Shown here one piece after another: positions 33,884 through 44,818 of a DNA stretch of 64,000 nucleotides. The DNA lies in the NCBI GenBank assembly GCA_013297885.1, contig JAAFIR010000023.1, positions 1 to 64,000 on the forward strand. The letters are read 5' to 3'. Made by a program: the position numbers and the translations under genes. The notes below the pieces were generated by a model. It was given only the letters and a program-made list of their open reading frames with translations, had not been told where the DNA came from and did no database searches. How positions within the stretch are numbered: the stretch's first letter is position 1; each line of letters starts with the position of its first letter. This stretch comes from Leptospirales bacterium. GTDB lineage: Bacteria; Spirochaetota; Leptospiria; Leptospirales; Leptospiraceae.

Positions 33884-36105
33884 TGTTAAATTTTTTTAGA
33901 GCAAGTTTTTTCTTCTTTAAATTAATTTTTAAAAGAACAAAATATTTCACAGTTTCAGATAAATCAAAAGCCAAAAAAGAACCTTGGCAAAAAGGGTTTG
34001 GTCCTGAAATTTCTCCTGTTTATGTTTTTAATGAAATAGATGTAAAAGAAAATCCTGAACAAGTTTTTGATCTTGTTACAAAAGTTTCGGAATGGAAAAA
34101 CTGGTTTGAAAATTCTGACAAAGTAATATTACCTGAAGAGCTAGAATATTTACAAATTGGTTTAAAATTCACTTGGGTAAAATTTGGCTCTTCAGTTAAT
34201 GTAGAAGTTTTGGAATTAGAAAAAAATTCTAGAGTAACTTGGAAAGTCACTGGAAAAGGATTTGATTTGATTCATCGTTGGTTTTTTACTAAAACAGAGA
34301 TTGGTTGTAAAATTGAAGTTGAAGAATGCCAAAATGGAGTTTTATCAAAATTATTTTCTGGTTTTATGAACAGAGAAGTTCATGCTTCCCATGAAGATTC
34401 TTTAATTTATATTAAAAACTATTTTGCAAAACCAGGAATTCAATTTACAGAAACTATGCGAGGTTTTGCATCAGGAGACCAGTCTCAGAATTATGAAGAT
34501 TCTTATAATTCTGGAAAAGAAAAAAAATTAAAATTAGAATTCACATTAACTATTGAATCAGATGATATTCAAACTATGTTAGTTGATCCTTCCCATAAAG
34601 CAAATATTACTGGAGAAGTGATCGCAGATATTTTGTCAAATAAACCACTAAAAGTAATTAAAGGTGAGTTTAGACTTTTCGAAATTGATAAATCCAATGT
34701 GAACACAAGAAAAATGTGGTATAGAATGCTTTTGGAAGATACTACTGGCAAACGATACTATTTTGTAGGTTTTAAAATTATTGATAACCAAAATGGTTTA
34801 GAAATATGGAAAGATACTACAACTCTTTATGTGAGCCTATATGAAGGTGAAACTGAACAAGGAAAGTTAATTTCAAATGCAAAAATAATAATTTTACCTA
34901 GCGATTTTGCAAAACAATTAACTACAATTGAAATTACAAATTCTGAAGATATAGTTTTAAAAACAAAATTGCTTTTTCAGTTTTCTGAATTTTTTTCTAA
35001 ATCATTATTTGATATTTATGGGGGACCTCTTGTCAATTTAGTTAGGCATGAACCAAGAAAAGATTCTGAAAAAAGAAAATTAAAACTTCCAAGTCCAGAA
35101 ATTTACAGGTTTCATACTGAGGATGGAGTAGAACTTCAACTTACACGTTTTAAAGGTGGAGATTCCGAACCAATTATTTTATCACATGGACTCGCTGTTT
35201 CAAGTTTAACTTTTAATATAGATACTATTGAAGAAAATTTAACTGAGTATTTAGTAAAAAATAAGTATGATGTTTGGTTGTTTGATTATAGAGGAAGTAT
35301 TTTACTTCCATCAGCTTCCACTTTATTTAGTGGTGATGAGGTTGCAAAATTTGATTATCCTGCTTGTGTAAAAAAAGTAAAAGAAGTTACAAAAAAAAAC
35401 GAAGTTCATTTTTTAGTACATTGTTTCGGTGCAACTACATTTTTTATGTCTATGTTACAAGGACTAAAAGATGTAAAATCTTTTATTGTATCTCAAATTG
35501 GACCACATGTTTTTACTCCGAAAATGACAGAAATTAAATCAGGACTTCATGTGCCATCAGTCCTCGAATCACTTGGAATCAAATCTCTTTCAGCTTATAC
35601 AGGTGAAAATCCAAATTGGAGAAATGATTTATTTGACAAGTTTCTAAAAATCTATCCAGATAGTTTAAAATCCTATTGTAATGATCCAGTTTGTCATCGA
35701 ATTACTTTTATGTTTGCAGTTCTTTATGAACATAAAAACTTAAATGAAGCAACTCATAATGCTTTGATTGAAATGTTTGGAGTTGGGAATATGAGAGCTT
35801 TTGAGCATTTGGCTTTAATTGTTAGAAACGAAAAAATTTTAGATTTTGATGGAAAAGATATTTATCTTCCTAATCTAAAAAATTTAAATTTACCAATTAC
35901 ATTTATTCATGGGTCTAAAAACAAGTGTTTCCTTCCAGAAAGTACAGAAAAAACTTATGAAGAGTTAAAAAAAATTCATGGTGAAAAAAATTATAGAAGA
36001 CAAGTAATTGAAGGTTATGGACATATTGATTGTCTGTTTGGAAAAAATGCAAATAAAGATGTTTATCCTTTTGTTATAGAACATCTAAAAAAATGGAGTA
36101 AGTAG
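33883..36105 (+). CDS. SRPBCC-domain and alpha/beta-hydrolase fusion protein
   Basis: About 740 aa. GTG 33883 lies 6 bases from GAGGAG and is preferred over ATG 33877, which would touch the GAGGAG. Residues about 50-185 look like a lipid-binding SRPBCC fold ([20 protein letters not shown]). The middle (about 185-370) starts [11 protein letters not shown], a segment that accompanies ChoD-like oxidases. The C-terminal third is an alpha/beta hydrolase: [23 protein letters not shown], nucleophile elbow [12 protein letters not shown] with Cys where Ser is usual, and end [11 protein letters not shown] with the His. It probably hydrolyses or binds the product of the two preceding enzymes. Confidence 0.75.
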   Translation: MLNFFRASFFFFKLIFKRTKYFTVSDKSKAKKEPWQKGFGPEISPVYVFNEIDVKENPEQVFDLVTKVSEWKNWFENSDKVILPEELEYLQIGLKFTWVKFGSSVNVEVLELEKNSRVTWKVTGKGFDLIHRWFFTKTEIGCKIEVEECQNGVLSKLFSGFMNREVHASHEDSLIYIKNYFAKPGIQFTETMRGFASGDQSQNYEDSYNSGKEKKLKLEFTLTIESDDIQTMLVDPSHKANITGEVIADILSNKPLKVIKGEFRLFEIDKSNVNTRKMWYRMLLEDTTGKRYYFVGFKIIDNQNGLEIWKDTTTLYVSLYEGETEQGKLISNAKIIILPSDFAKQLTTIEITNSEDIVLKTKLLFQFSEFFSKSLFDIYGGPLVNLVRHEPRKDSEKRKLKLPSPEIYRFHTEDGVELQLTRFKGGDSEPIILSHGLAVSSLTFNIDTIEENLTEYLVKNKYDVWLFDYRGSILLPSASTLFSGDEVAKFDYPACVKKVKEVTKKNEVHFLVHCFGATTFFMSMLQGLKDVKSFIVSQIGPHVFTPKMTEIKSGLHVPSVLESLGIKSLSAYTGENPNWRNDLFDKFLKIYPDSLKSYCNDPVCHRITFMFAVLYEHKNLNEATHNALIEMFGVGNMRAFEHLALIVRNEKILDFDGKDIYLPNLKNLNLPITFIHGSKNKCFLPESTEKTYEELKKIHGEKNYRRQVIEGYGHIDCLFGKNANKDVYPFVIEHLKKWSK

Positions 36106-39100
36106 TGAAGTATTTAATTTTAATATTCTTTTCTTTTGTTCAAATATTTTCAGAATCAAAAATAATTTTAGTAAATGATAAAACTAAATTTGAAGATTTA
36201 AATCCTTTTTTGGAATATTATGTTGATCCAACAAGGGCTGCAAAGCTTGAAGATATGTTAGTGGAAAAAAATTTTATTCAAAATAAAGAAGCTCCAATCA
36301 ATTTTGCAATTGATCCAACATCAGTTTATTGGGTCAAAGTGAATATAAAAAATGTTTCAGAAAAAGATAAAAGATACATTTTACATCAAGCAGAGCTTAC
36401 ACAAAAATTAGAAATGTATGATAAAAATGAAATAGGAGAATACGGGAAAAAATTAGCTGGTTTTAAATATTCTCTTAGTGATTGGGTGATTCCAAACAAA
36501 TCTCCTTCTTATCCAATTGTACTAAAAGCGAATGAAGAAAAAACTTTTTATTTTAGACTTTCAGGAACAGGTACAAATATTTATGATCTAAAAATTTATT
36601 CACTCGATGAATTTTATCAAGTGATGACTTCTGAATTTCATATCTCTGGATTTTTTCTTGGGATATTAGTTGCTTTGATGCTTTACAATTTATTTATTTT
36701 TATATCTTTAAAAGAAGTTTCTTATTTATTTTATTCAATTTATATTTTAACTTTTGGAACAACAATTTATAGTCTTGGAGGTTATGTACAAATTTATTTT
36801 TTACCTGAACATCCAGATGTTGTTCATAGAATGATGTTTACACTAAGTAATCTCGGTGGGATTTCAGTATCTTTGTTTTCAAGAATATTTTTACAAACAA
36901 AACAAAAAGATCCAATTATGGACAAAGCTTTAATTGGATTAATTGGCTTAATGGGTTTAAGCTTTTTATATTATATTTCTGTTAGTTTAATAACAGTTAA
37001 TGAAGGTTATGTAAGCTTGGTCAGTCTAATTCAAATTGTAGTTGTTGTAACTGCTGCAATTAGAGCAATTGGTAGAAAATTTAGACCTGCTAGATATTTT
37101 TTATTTGCTTGGAGTTTTTTATTTTTGGGAGGCTCTTTAAAAATTTTAGGTTTTTTAAATATTATTCCAATTGGCTTTTGGACACAGTATGGTTTACAAT
37201 TTGGAACTTGTTTGGAAGCAATAATGCTTTCACTTGCAATGGCTGATAAAATTGAAATTTTAAAAAGAGAACATGATTTAGCACAAAAAGAATCAATCCA
37301 AAATCAAAAACTTGCAATCGATAATTTAGAAAAAGCAGATAAGTTAAAAGATGATTTTCTTGCAAATACTTCTCATGAGTTAAGAACACCGTTAAATGGA
37401 ATTATTGGACTAGCTGAATCAATGATTGATGGAGCAACTGGTGACTTAAATCATATTGCAAAAGAGAATTTATCTTTAATTGTTTTAAGTGGAAGAAGAC
37501 TTTCTAGTTTAGTAAATGATATATTAGATTTTTCTAAAATAAAAAATCAAGACTTGATTATTCAAGCAAAACCAGTTGGGCTTCATGAAATTGCTTATGT
37601 TGTAACTCAGTTTTCCAGACCTCAAGCAAAAAATAAAAATTTAGAATTGATAAATGAAATCAGTAAAGATTTACCTTTATTACTTGGTGATGAAAATCGT
37701 TTAGTCCAAGTTTTAACAAATATAGTTGGGAATTCAATTAAATTTACTAGCAAAGGTTTTGTAAAAATTTCTGCAGTTAAAGAAAACGAATTTATTAAAG
37801 TTGTGGTCACTGACACTGGAATTGGAATTCCAAAAGATAAATTTGAAGTTATTTTTGAAGAATTTAAACAAGTTGATGCTTCCACTTCTAGAGAATTTGG
37901 TGGGACAGGGCTTGGTTTAAGTATTACAAAAAAATTGGTAGAACTTCATGGTGGAAAAGTTTGGGTAGAGTCTGAGCTTGGAAAAGGCTCTGTATTTTAT
38001 TTTACAATTCCCATTTCAAAAATCCAAGAACAAGCGGAAAAAGAAAATATTGCTGATTCAATTGCTAAAGTTAGGTATTCTGAAGAAGAGGAAAAAGAAT
38101 TTTCTACTAATCCCAAAATTAATCTTCCAGATCCAATTCCTGTTGAAACTACAATTAAGGAAAATATTTTTTCAAAAGCGACTAAAACAAATGTACTCAT
38201 TGTAGATGATGAGCCAGTAAATTTACAAGTCCTAGCAAATATTTTAAGTTTATATGATTGTGAAATTAGAAAAGCTGCAAACGGAATGGAAGCTTTGGAA
38301 TTAGTTCAAAATCATTTTATTCCAGATATAATTTTACTAGATGTGATGATGCCAAAAATGACAGGTTTTGAAGTGCTTCAAAAACTCAGAGAAACTTTTC
38401 CAGCAATCGAACTTCCTGTAATTATTTTAACTGCTAAAAATCAATCTTCGGATTTAGTACAAGGATTTGAAGTTGGAGCAAATGATTATTTAACAAAACC
38501 AGTTACAAAAAAAGAATTAATTGCAAGAATGAAAGTTCATTTACAACTATCAAAAATTTCTCAATCCTATTCACGTTTTGTTCCACATGATTTTTTAAAA
38601 TTTTTAGGCAAAGATAATATTTTGGAAGTGGAGCTTGGTAACCAAGTTGAAAAAGAAATGTCTGTTTTCTTTTCAGATATTCGTTCATTCACTCAGCTTT
38701 CAGAAAAAATGACAGCTGAAGAAAATTTTAATTTTATCAATTCCTATCTTCAACGTATTGGACCAATTATCAGAAACCAAAATGGCTTTATTGATAAATA
38801 CATTGGAGATGCGATAATGGCTTTATTCCCAACTAAAGCTGATGATGCAGTAAAGTCAGCAATTGGAATATTAAAAGAATTAAGACTAATAAATAATTCT
38901 AGATTAAAAGAAAATCTTGAACCAATAAATATTGGAATTGGAATTCACACTGGAAACTTGATGCTTGGTACAATTGGTGAGCATGAAAGAATGGAAGGAA
39001 CGGTAATTTCAGATAATGTAAACTTGGCTTCACGAATTGAAGGCTTAACTAAATATTATGGAGCAAGTCTTTTAATTTCTGAAGATACTTTAAATAAATT

Positions 39101-39425
39101 AGAAAATCCAAAAGATTATAATTATAGATTATTGGATAGAGTTATTGTAAAAGGTAAAATGAAACCTGTTTCGATTATTGAAATTTTAGATGGACAATCT
39201 GATTATGTAATTGAACTATTTTTAAATACCAAAGAAGATTTTGAAAAAGCAGTAAAAGCATATTTAGAAAAGAATTTTGACAAAGCAAATTTTCTATTTA
39301 GAAAAGTTCTTGAACAAAATGCAAATGATATTGCTGCCAAGATTTATTTAAAACGCTCAGAATATTATGGTATCCATGGAGTTCCACTCGATTGGGAAGG
39401 AGTGGAAGTGATGGAGAATAAATAG
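36105..39425 (+). CDS. 7TM-DISM sensor histidine kinase with receiver and adenylate/guanylate cyclase domains
   Basis: 1106 aa, GTG start overlapping the previous stop by one base. Signal peptide, periplasmic 7TMR-DISMED2-type domain ([20 protein letters not shown]), seven membrane segments (about 185-390), kinase H-box [20 protein letters not shown], ATPase boxes [24 protein letters not shown] and [13 protein letters not shown], receiver [14 protein letters not shown] with [15 protein letters not shown] and Lys in [13 protein letters not shown], then class III cyclase [13 protein letters not shown] and [13 protein letters not shown]. It senses an envelope signal and may make cAMP or cGMP. 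Last gene of the P450 operon. Confidence 0.92.
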   Translation: MKYLILIFFSFVQIFSESKIILVNDKTKFEDLNPFLEYYVDPTRAAKLEDMLVEKNFIQNKEAPINFAIDPTSVYWVKVNIKNVSEKDKRYILHQAELTQKLEMYDKNEIGEYGKKLAGFKYSLSDWVIPNKSPSYPIVLKANEEKTFYFRLSGTGTNIYDLKIYSLDEFYQVMTSEFHISGFFLGILVALMLYNLFIFISLKEVSYLFYSIYILTFGTTIYSLGGYVQIYFLPEHPDVVHRMMFTLSNLGGISVSLFSRIFLQTKQKDPIMDKALIGLIGLMGLSFLYYISVSLITVNEGYVSLVSLIQIVVVVTAAIRAIGRKFRPARYFLFAWSFLFLGGSLKILGFLNIIPIGFWTQYGLQFGTCLEAIMLSLAMADKIEILKREHDLAQKESIQNQKLAIDNLEKADKLKDDFLANTSHELRTPLNGIIGLAESMIDGATGDLNHIAKENLSLIVLSGRRLSSLVNDILDFSKIKNQDLIIQAKPVGLHEIAYVVTQFSRPQAKNKNLELINEISKDLPLLLGDENRLVQVLTNIVGNSIKFTSKGFVKISAVKENEFIKVVVTDTGIGIPKDKFEVIFEEFKQVDASTSREFGGTGLGLSITKKLVELHGGKVWVESELGKGSVFYFTIPISKIQEQAEKENIADSIAKVRYSEEEEKEFSTNPKINLPDPIPVETTIKENIFSKATKTNVLIVDDEPVNLQVLANILSLYDCEIRKAANGMEALELVQNHFIPDIILLDVMMPKMTGFEVLQKLRETFPAIELPVIILTAKNQSSDLVQGFEVGANDYLTKPVTKKELIARMKVHLQLSKISQSYSRFVPHDFLKFLGKDNILEVELGNQVEKEMSVFFSDIRSFTQLSEKMTAEENFNFINSYLQRIGPIIRNQNGFIDKYIGDAIMALFPTKADDAVKSAIGILKELRLINNSRLKENLEPINIGIGIHTGNLMLGTIGEHERMEGTVISDNVNLASRIEGLTKYYGASLLISEDTLNKLENPKDYNYRLLDRVIVKGKMKPVSIIEILDGQSDYVIELFLNTKEDFEKAVKAYLEKNFDKANFLFRKVLEQNANDIAAKIYLKRSEYYGIHGVPLDWEGVEVMENK

Positions 39426-39520
39426 TTTTTTTATAGTTGTTTTCATTGATTTTGTATTTGTTAATTGAATATTCTTTTTAATGTATATGATTCCTATTTC
39501 AAAACTCTAAGTATATAGAA

Positions 39521-40243
39521 TCATTTTATTTCAACTGCAAATTCTTTTAGAAATGGAACAATATGTTTATCAAATGCTTTTTTTTCATATTCTTCACCTA
39601 ATCGAACTTTTCCATAATCATGTGATTTTTTGATTAAATTTAATTTTGAATCGTAAATATATAAATTTATTTGGTAATCATCATCAGAGAAAAAAATACC
39701 AACACCAACTAAAATATAATCAAAATTTTTTAATTTTAAATTAACTGATTTTCCTTTTAATTCAAGAATAGATTCCATTTTTTCTAACCCTAAATGTTGG
39801 GTTGTTGATAAATAATTATATAAAAAAGTTTTTAAATTTTCTTTGTTAATAGAATTGTTTACTTCAGTGTACTTCTTAAAATCTTCTTGATTAAGTTCTA
39901 AACTAGAAAAATTTTTAGCTTCTTTAAAATAGCCTTCATTAATTGTATCATATCCGCTTTTACCCTTATTAATTTTATAATCAGTTTGAAAAGAATTTTT
40001 AGTTTTCCAAATTAAGTTAGAATTTATGAATTCTATAATTTTTAAATGTTTAGAATCAGTAATATTCTTTTCTTGATTTAGAATATCAATCACAGGAATT
40101 CTTTTTAAACTTACATAATCAAATCCAATATATAAAATCTTTTTGGAAATATAAATTTGTTTTTCTTCTTCAGTTAGTTTAAAATTGTTTGGGTCTTCAT
40201 GAAAATGATAAGCACAATTATTAAATAAAATTAAATAACTCAT
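39521..40243 (-). CDS. Putative lipoprotein, 240 aa, paralogue of 29218-30054
   Basis: MSYLILFNNCAYHFHEDPNN has a very short signal with Cys10, so the true start could lie slightly elsewhere; the ATG chosen matches the paralogue. Shared blocks: KLTEEEKQIYISKKILYIGF, NYLSTTQHLGLEKM and KLKNFDYILVGVG. It is shorter, without the C-terminal hydrophobic segment. Family unknown; envelope location inferred from the lipobox. Confidence 0.65.
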   Translation of the reverse strand: MSYLILFNNCAYHFHEDPNNFKLTEEEKQIYISKKILYIGFDYVSLKRIPVIDILNQEKNITDSKHLKIIEFINSNLIWKTKNSFQTDYKINKGKSGYDTINEGYFKEAKNFSSLELNQEDFKKYTEVNNSINKENLKTFLYNYLSTTQHLGLEKMESILELKGKSVNLKLKNFDYILVGVGIFFSDDDYQINLYIYDSKLNLIKKSHDYGKVRLGEEYEKKAFDKHIVPFLKEFAVEIK

Positions 40244-40275
40244 ATTATTAATATATCAAATTTTTTTGAATCTTG

Positions 40276-40313
40276 CAATAGGTAAATCCAGCATTTAGGG
40301 GTTTATGCCTATG
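40276..40313 (-). promoter_or_regulatory. Palindromic upstream element of paralogous lipoprotein genes, copy B
   Basis: CAATAGGTAAATCC, then ATTTAGGGGTTTATGCCTATG. Outer arms ATAGG/CCTAT pair. It lies 33 bases before the start codon at 40243, the same distance as copy A before 30054, while the flanking bases differ. Confidence 0.5.
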
Positions 40314-40475
40314 AAAATAGAAATTGATTGTAATCAAATTTTTAAAATTAGATTCAGTTTTTGGATAATCGAGATTTTAGTAAGAAATTTATGATTAAAC
40401 AAATAATTTAATTGAAATATATGAAAAATTTCCATTAGACAAAGGTCATATAATTGTATTCAATAGGAGTGCAGA

Positions 40476-40721
40476 ATGATAGTAACTAAAAAATTAATAA
40501 AAGAAAAAATTCTTGAATATTTATCTTTAAAGATTAGTTTAAAAATACTAGATGAATGGTGTGAAGAACAATTTCAGAGTTCTAATTTTGATGTTTTAAC
40601 GGAAGTGTTATCAAAAATTGGTGTTTCAAATGTAAAAAATTTTAGCATCGAATGGCATGAGTGGAATTATTTTTTAGAAAAATTAGGTTATAAAGTAGAA
40701 ATTAATTTAAGAGCAGTATAA
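40476..40721 (+). CDS. Hypothetical protein, 81 aa
   Basis: ATG with AGGAG 6 bases upstream. The product is MIVTKKLIKEKILEYLSLKI, then LDEWCEEQFQSSNFDVLTEV and WHEWNYFLEKLGYKVEINL: mostly helical, soluble, no motif recognised. It stands alone, followed by an eroded repeat copy. Function unknown. Confidence 0.6.
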   Translation: MIVTKKLIKEKILEYLSLKISLKILDEWCEEQFQSSNFDVLTEVLSKIGVSNVKNFSIEWHEWNYFLEKLGYKVEINLRAV

Positions 40722-40756
40722 TTAATTATACCAATACAAAATTTTTTTTAATTCTA

Positions 40757-40820
40757 GCGAAATAGGGAATTACAGCGTTTCTTAATTGCGAAGATTTTTA
40801 AACCACCGATTCAGAAGTAG
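40757..40820 (+). repeat. Dispersed repeat, copy 8 (eroded, left half only)
   Basis: GCGAAATAGGGAATTACAGC then hairpin pieces CTTAATT and GATTCAGAAGTAG match the left anchor and GTAG of copy 1. The middle anchor and right end are gone; the hypothetical gene at 40829 begins there. Confidence 0.6.
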
Positions 40821-40828
40821 AAAAAAAC

Positions 40829-41245
40829 TTAATAACAACTCTTAGACAAATAAAGTGTCCAATCCAAATAATAAACATGTTTGATTCCATAGTCAAAACA
40901 TTCAAATAACCAAATTTTTTCATCTGGTAGATTTTTTTCGATTTGTAAAAAAACTTCTTCTATGTCTTTTTGGATTTGTTTAAAAATTGGGAAATGGTTT
41001 AATTCAAGTGGGTTAAGTTCTCGATCTTGAAAAGAATACAATGCACCAAGAAAAGCAAATTCAATTCCTTTTTTTAAATTCTCAGTTTCAATTTTGGAAA
41101 TGTTTTCAAAAATTTCAGGATGAATTTTATAAAAGTTTAAACTTTTATATTTAGAAATTAATTTTTCTTGTTCAGTAAGTTTGTATTCATCTATTTTTGA
41201 TTCATTTAAACTTAGAATTAAATCTTTACTTTCAACTTGAGCCAT
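40829..41245 (-). CDS. Hypothetical protein, 138 aa
   Basis: Soluble protein starting MAQVESKDLILSLNESKIDE, with EFAFLGALYSFQDRELNPLE and EKIWLFECFDYGIKHVYYLD. No signal peptide or known motif; aromatic-rich C-terminus. Its 5' end is divergent from the permease gene at 41320 and the two share an intergenic region of 74 bases. Function unknown. Confidence 0.55.
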   Translation of the reverse strand: MAQVESKDLILSLNESKIDEYKLTEQEKLISKYKSLNFYKIHPEIFENISKIETENLKKGIEFAFLGALYSFQDRELNPLELNHFPIFKQIQKDIEEVFLQIEKNLPDEKIWLFECFDYGIKHVYYLDWTLYLSKSCY

Positions 41246-41319
41246 AAATCTATGATTTATTAAAAGAATACAAAATCAATTCTAATTGAAAAAAATCCAC
41301 TCTCAAAAAATATAATTTC

Positions 41320-42438
41320 ATGTTCCAAAAATTCAAAAATGAATATTTTCCAATTCGAATTTTAGATAAATATTTATTCTCTATGTTTTTTAGCACATTT
41401 CTTGGAACTATGATTTTGTTAATTGGACTTTTTATTTTTATCCAAGTGAACACAGACCAAAAAAATTTCATCGCATCCAAAGAATCCAATATTAATATTT
41501 ATCTTTATCTTTTGTTTAAAATTCCAAAAATTATTTCAATTGCATTTCCAATTTCGATGATGTTTTCAGTTTGTTTTATTGTGGGGCAGTTTAGTTCAAA
41601 CAAAGAATTAGTTGCGAGTATGGCTGCTGGTGTTTCATTTTATAGAACTGTTAGTCCAATTATTTTTTTTGGTATTGCTTCTTGGATTACTCTTTTTTTC
41701 TTTAATGAATTTGTTGTCAGACCAGCAAATAAACATGCTGCAATTCGGTACACCAGAATCATGAATGGAATAGGAAATAAAACTGATATGGTGTACCAAC
41801 TTCATATAAAAGGCAAAGAAGGATTTTATTATGTGTATTGGCTTGACCAACCAAACAAAACTGTAAAAGGAGGATTTTCTTATATAAAAATAAATGAAGA
41901 AAATTTTCCAGAATATATTGTTTCGGCTCAGAATGCAAAATACAATCCAACTGAAAAAAATTGGAAATTAGAAAAAATAGAAGAAATAAGTTTTGATGAA
42001 AAATTAAAAGTTAAGTCACATAAAAATTTTCCTGAAAAAATTTATGAATTTCCAGAAAGCTCAGATTATTTTTTAAAACCCGTGAAAAAACCAGAAGAGA
42101 TGAATTTTTTTGAACTTGGCGAAGAAATGCAAATTCGAAAACAAAAAGGTAGATCAGCTTATGATTTACAAATAGAGAGACATGTACTTTTTGCTGAGCC
42201 GATTTTATGTTTGATTGCAGTTCTTATTGGTTGTATAGCTGGTGGAAAAACAACTAGGCAAGCTGGAGTTCTTTCTCTTGGGGTTTCGATTGTTGTGTTG
42301 CTTGTGTATTTTGTGTTTTATTTTTCGCTTAAAGCGATTGGTGAAAATGGTGCGATTCCTTCTTTTATTGCAGTTTGGACTACACCATTAAGTTTTTTAA
42401 GCATTGCAATTTTTATGTTTAAGAATATGAAACTTTAA
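41320..42438 (+). CDS. LptF/LptG-family permease (YjgP/YjgQ)
   Basis: 372 aa. RILDKYLFSMFFSTFLGTMI opens the first membrane segment as in LptF/LptG, with two more N-terminal and three C-terminal segments (LFAEPILCLIAVLIGCIAGG, SLGVSIVVLLVYFVFYFSLK) around a periplasmic beta domain. It forms the inner-membrane part of the LPS export machine with LptB. Which of the pair it is cannot be told; the partner is not in the window. ATG preceded by a weak site. Confidence 0.85.
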   Translation: MFQKFKNEYFPIRILDKYLFSMFFSTFLGTMILLIGLFIFIQVNTDQKNFIASKESNINIYLYLLFKIPKIISIAFPISMMFSVCFIVGQFSSNKELVASMAAGVSFYRTVSPIIFFGIASWITLFFFNEFVVRPANKHAAIRYTRIMNGIGNKTDMVYQLHIKGKEGFYYVYWLDQPNKTVKGGFSYIKINEENFPEYIVSAQNAKYNPTEKNWKLEKIEEISFDEKLKVKSHKNFPEKIYEFPESSDYFLKPVKKPEEMNFFELGEEMQIRKQKGRSAYDLQIERHVLFAEPILCLIAVLIGCIAGGKTTRQAGVLSLGVSIVVLLVYFVFYFSLKAIGENGAIPSFIAVWTTPLSFLSIAIFMFKNMKL

Positions 42439-42443
42439 AGTAT

Positions 42444-42609
42444 GGGCGAATTTTTGCTAACGCCCTCAGGGCTGCAAAAACCGTGCTTTACGCTACTTCC
42501 CAAAAAAATGGGTCTTTTTTGACAGCGGGTAGCTACCCGCTGTGCAGTTGGCTGCAGCCCACTGTCTAATATAGCCCTGTTTCTTGGGAAACGCTTCAAT
42601 CACTTTCGC
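42444..42609 (-). repeat. Dispersed two-hairpin repeat, copy 9
   Basis: Minus strand: GCGAAAGTGATTGAAGCG, a composite hairpin (TTCCCAAGAAAC..., with inner GCGGGTAGCTACCCGC), GTAGCGTAAAGCACGG, hairpin TTTTTGCAGCCCTGAGGGC and ATTCGCCC. It begins 5 bases after the permease stop codon. Confidence 0.85.
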
Positions 42610-42639
42610 ATAGTATTGAAAAATTTTTTGGAGTAATAA

Positions 42640-43854
42640 ATGAATAAAATTTTTTTGATTTTAATTTTTATTTCTTGTTCTAAAACATTTCAGATCACAA
42701 TAAAACCAATTGAGGACAAAATCATTTTTCAAAATGAAACTATAAATTATAATTTCCAATATACAAAACCAGATTCTCCCATTTTTATTTTTTTTGGTGA
42801 ACTGAACTTAAAAGAATTAAATCAATTTTTATTTAAACAAAATTATTTTAATTTGGATATAAAAAATTTTGAAACTTCTAAAATTTCTGAACTTATTATA
42901 TATCTTCAAGATAAATTTGATTTTGAGAAAAAAGATTTAATTTTCATTTATAACCAAAAAGATAAATTAGATAAAAAAAATCTTATAGAATTAGAAAAAA
43001 TTTTAGGAGGAATTGTTTTTACAGATGGCGAAATGGAAACTATAGAAGCTTGTTTGTATAAAACACATTTTTATTTTATTTTAAATGAAAAATCAAAACT
43101 AAATGATTTTGCTGAAAGAAATTCTTATTGTAATTCTTTCACAAAATTAGATTATTTTAAAGAATTTCAAAATTTTGATTTTGGGAATTGGTTAAACAAA
43201 AAAAATAAAATTAATACAAATAAAATTAAAACTAAAACTTTAGATTTATTATTTTTTGGGGATTCACTTTCGATTTCATTTGTTTGGAATTTTACAAATC
43301 AATTTAATGAAGATTATCATTTTAAAGTGGATAATTTTGGAAAAGTATCTTCTGGACTAGTGATTTCTACATTTGATTGGAATAAAGAAATAGATAAATA
43401 TTTAGATAAAAATTATAATGAAGCTTTTATTTTAATTGGAGCAAATGATGACCAAAAAATCATTCACGGATTTGAAATATTTTCTCTTGGAGATGAAAAT
43501 TGGAATTTTGAATATTCTTATCGTTTAAAAAAATTAATTTCTAAATTAAAAGAAAAACAAATTGAACCAAATTTTATCCTTCTCCCAACAGTTAGAGATA
43601 AAAATCGAAATTTACGATATACAAAAATAAATTCAGTTATCAAAAAACTTTGTAATGAAGAAAAAATTTCTTGTTTTGAGATAGATGAGTTTATTGGAAT
43701 TAAAAATCAAAACTATTCAGAAACTTCTATTTACAGAGGAAAAATTTTACCGATGCGTCAAGCTGATGGAATTCATTTGATTCCAAATAGTAGCAAAAAA
43801 ATTTCTATTCCCATATTAAAAAAAATTTTTTCTAAATATGAATTCGAAGAGTGA
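42640..43854 (+). CDS. SGNH-hydrolase-like lipoprotein (DUF459-like)
   Basis: 404 aa. Lipoprotein signal MNKIFLILIFISCSKT with Cys13. From about 205 on: block I LLFFGDSLSIS (nucleophile Ser), LIGANDDQKI (block III Asn/Asp) and ADGIHLIPNSSKKIS (Asp/His of block V). The N-terminal 190 residues are unrelated and unknown. It is probably an envelope esterase or acyl-transfer enzyme acting on a polysaccharide; the substrate is unknown. GGAG-type site before ATG. Confidence 0.75.
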   Translation: MNKIFLILIFISCSKTFQITIKPIEDKIIFQNETINYNFQYTKPDSPIFIFFGELNLKELNQFLFKQNYFNLDIKNFETSKISELIIYLQDKFDFEKKDLIFIYNQKDKLDKKNLIELEKILGGIVFTDGEMETIEACLYKTHFYFILNEKSKLNDFAERNSYCNSFTKLDYFKEFQNFDFGNWLNKKNKINTNKIKTKTLDLLFFGDSLSISFVWNFTNQFNEDYHFKVDNFGKVSSGLVISTFDWNKEIDKYLDKNYNEAFILIGANDDQKIIHGFEIFSLGDENWNFEYSYRLKKLISKLKEKQIEPNFILLPTVRDKNRNLRYTKINSVIKKLCNEEKISCFEIDEFIGIKNQNYSETSIYRGKILPMRQADGIHLIPNSSKKISIPILKKIFSKYEFEE

Positions 43855-43892
43855 ATTTTTTATTTAACATGCGAAGTGAAGGTTTAACAACA

Positions 43893-43956
43893 AAATACAC
43901 GAATCACACGAAAGAAAAAAAAAATAAACCCTTTTTTTGTGTGTTTGGTGTATTTC
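43893..43956. repeat. Inverted repeat between converging genes
   Basis: Left arm 43893-43910 (AAATACACGAATCACACG) is complementary at most positions to 43939-43956, with an A-rich then T-rich loop. Such CACGAAATACAC palindromes are common short mobile or terminator-like repeats. Here it lies between the convergent stops at 43854 and 43964. Confidence 0.6.
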
Positions 43957-43963
43957 GTGGTAG

Positions 43964-44818
43964 CTACCTAGCTGCTCTATACCTTGCAATGACACCGTCA
44001 ATATCAGGACCACCACCAAAAGCACCTGCATCTTGCACAAAATTTGCTCCCGTGTCAGGATTGGTTCTATTTGTTGCAGAGGTTAATCTTAGATAAATAA
44101 ATCCATTTTGTTTGATTTGATCTCTTAATGTAGCTGTGCAACCAATTGAAAAATCATTTACAGAAGATAAATTTTCTAAATCAAATCCATCTCCCCCTGT
44201 TTTAGAAACATCGTACAAATCAGCACCAATTAAAACATTTGATTCGACATTATATTTAACTGTTGTAATTCCTGCAAATCTTGACCAAAGATTTGGATTG
44301 ATTGCATAAATACTTTCGTTCGCATTAGTATAATTAGGTGAAAATCCACAATAATTGAGATTATCAATACTCACTTCCACAATGATTTGTTCCATAAAAA
44401 CTGAATTTGGATTATTGGAATATAAAAATGGATTTTCAAATACAATAAAATCGATTCCAGAACCATTTAAAATTCTTCTATTTCTCCATTCCAAAATTAT
44501 ACTCGCCCCAGCTCCTGTTGCTGTTAAACTAAATACATCGAAACTACCAGAGCTAGTTCCAGCACCTCGAACTCCATTAATTGCTCTTGAGCTATCTCTA
44601 AATACAGAAGAATCTCCATTATGATTTGGGGCAGAAGTCACAAAATCAGCATTGTCTTCATTAGTAGTAATTGTTTGCACCGCAGGGGGAATTTGTCTAT
44701 TTTGATTTAAATAAACTAATCCTGCTACTAAAGTTAAATTTTTATTTTTTTGACTTGATTCACAATTAAACAAAACTAGAATAAGTATTAGTATTTTAGA
44801 ATATTCTAATATTCTCAT
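43964..44818 (-). CDS. LIC_13355-like lipoprotein
   Basis: 284 aa. Signal [15 protein letters not shown] with lipobox Cys19. The core ([77 protein letters not shown]) is what I recall for the LIC_13355 family of leptospiral lipoproteins, a secreted beta-sandwich of unknown role. It ends exactly where the FAD oxidase gene's operon continues (4-base overlap with 44815). Confidence 0.65.
   Translation of the reverse strand: MRILEYSKILILILVLFNCESSQKNKNLTLVAGLVYLNQNRQIPPAVQTITTNEDNADFVTSAPNHNGDSSVFRDSSRAINGVRGAGTSSGSFDVFSLTATGAGASIILEWRNRRILNGSGIDFIVFENPFLYSNNPNSVFMEQIIVEVSIDNLNYCGFSPNYTNANESIYAINPNLWSRFAGITTVKYNVESNVLIGADLYDVSKTGGDGFDLENLSSVNDFSIGCTATLRDQIKQNGFIYLRLTSATNRTNPDTGANFVQDAGAFGGGPDIDGVIARYRAAR

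Noticed and set aside
43851-44096. 81-codon frame after the SGNH gene
   Set aside because: It translates the inverted repeat and the antisense of the LIC_13355-like lipoprotein.
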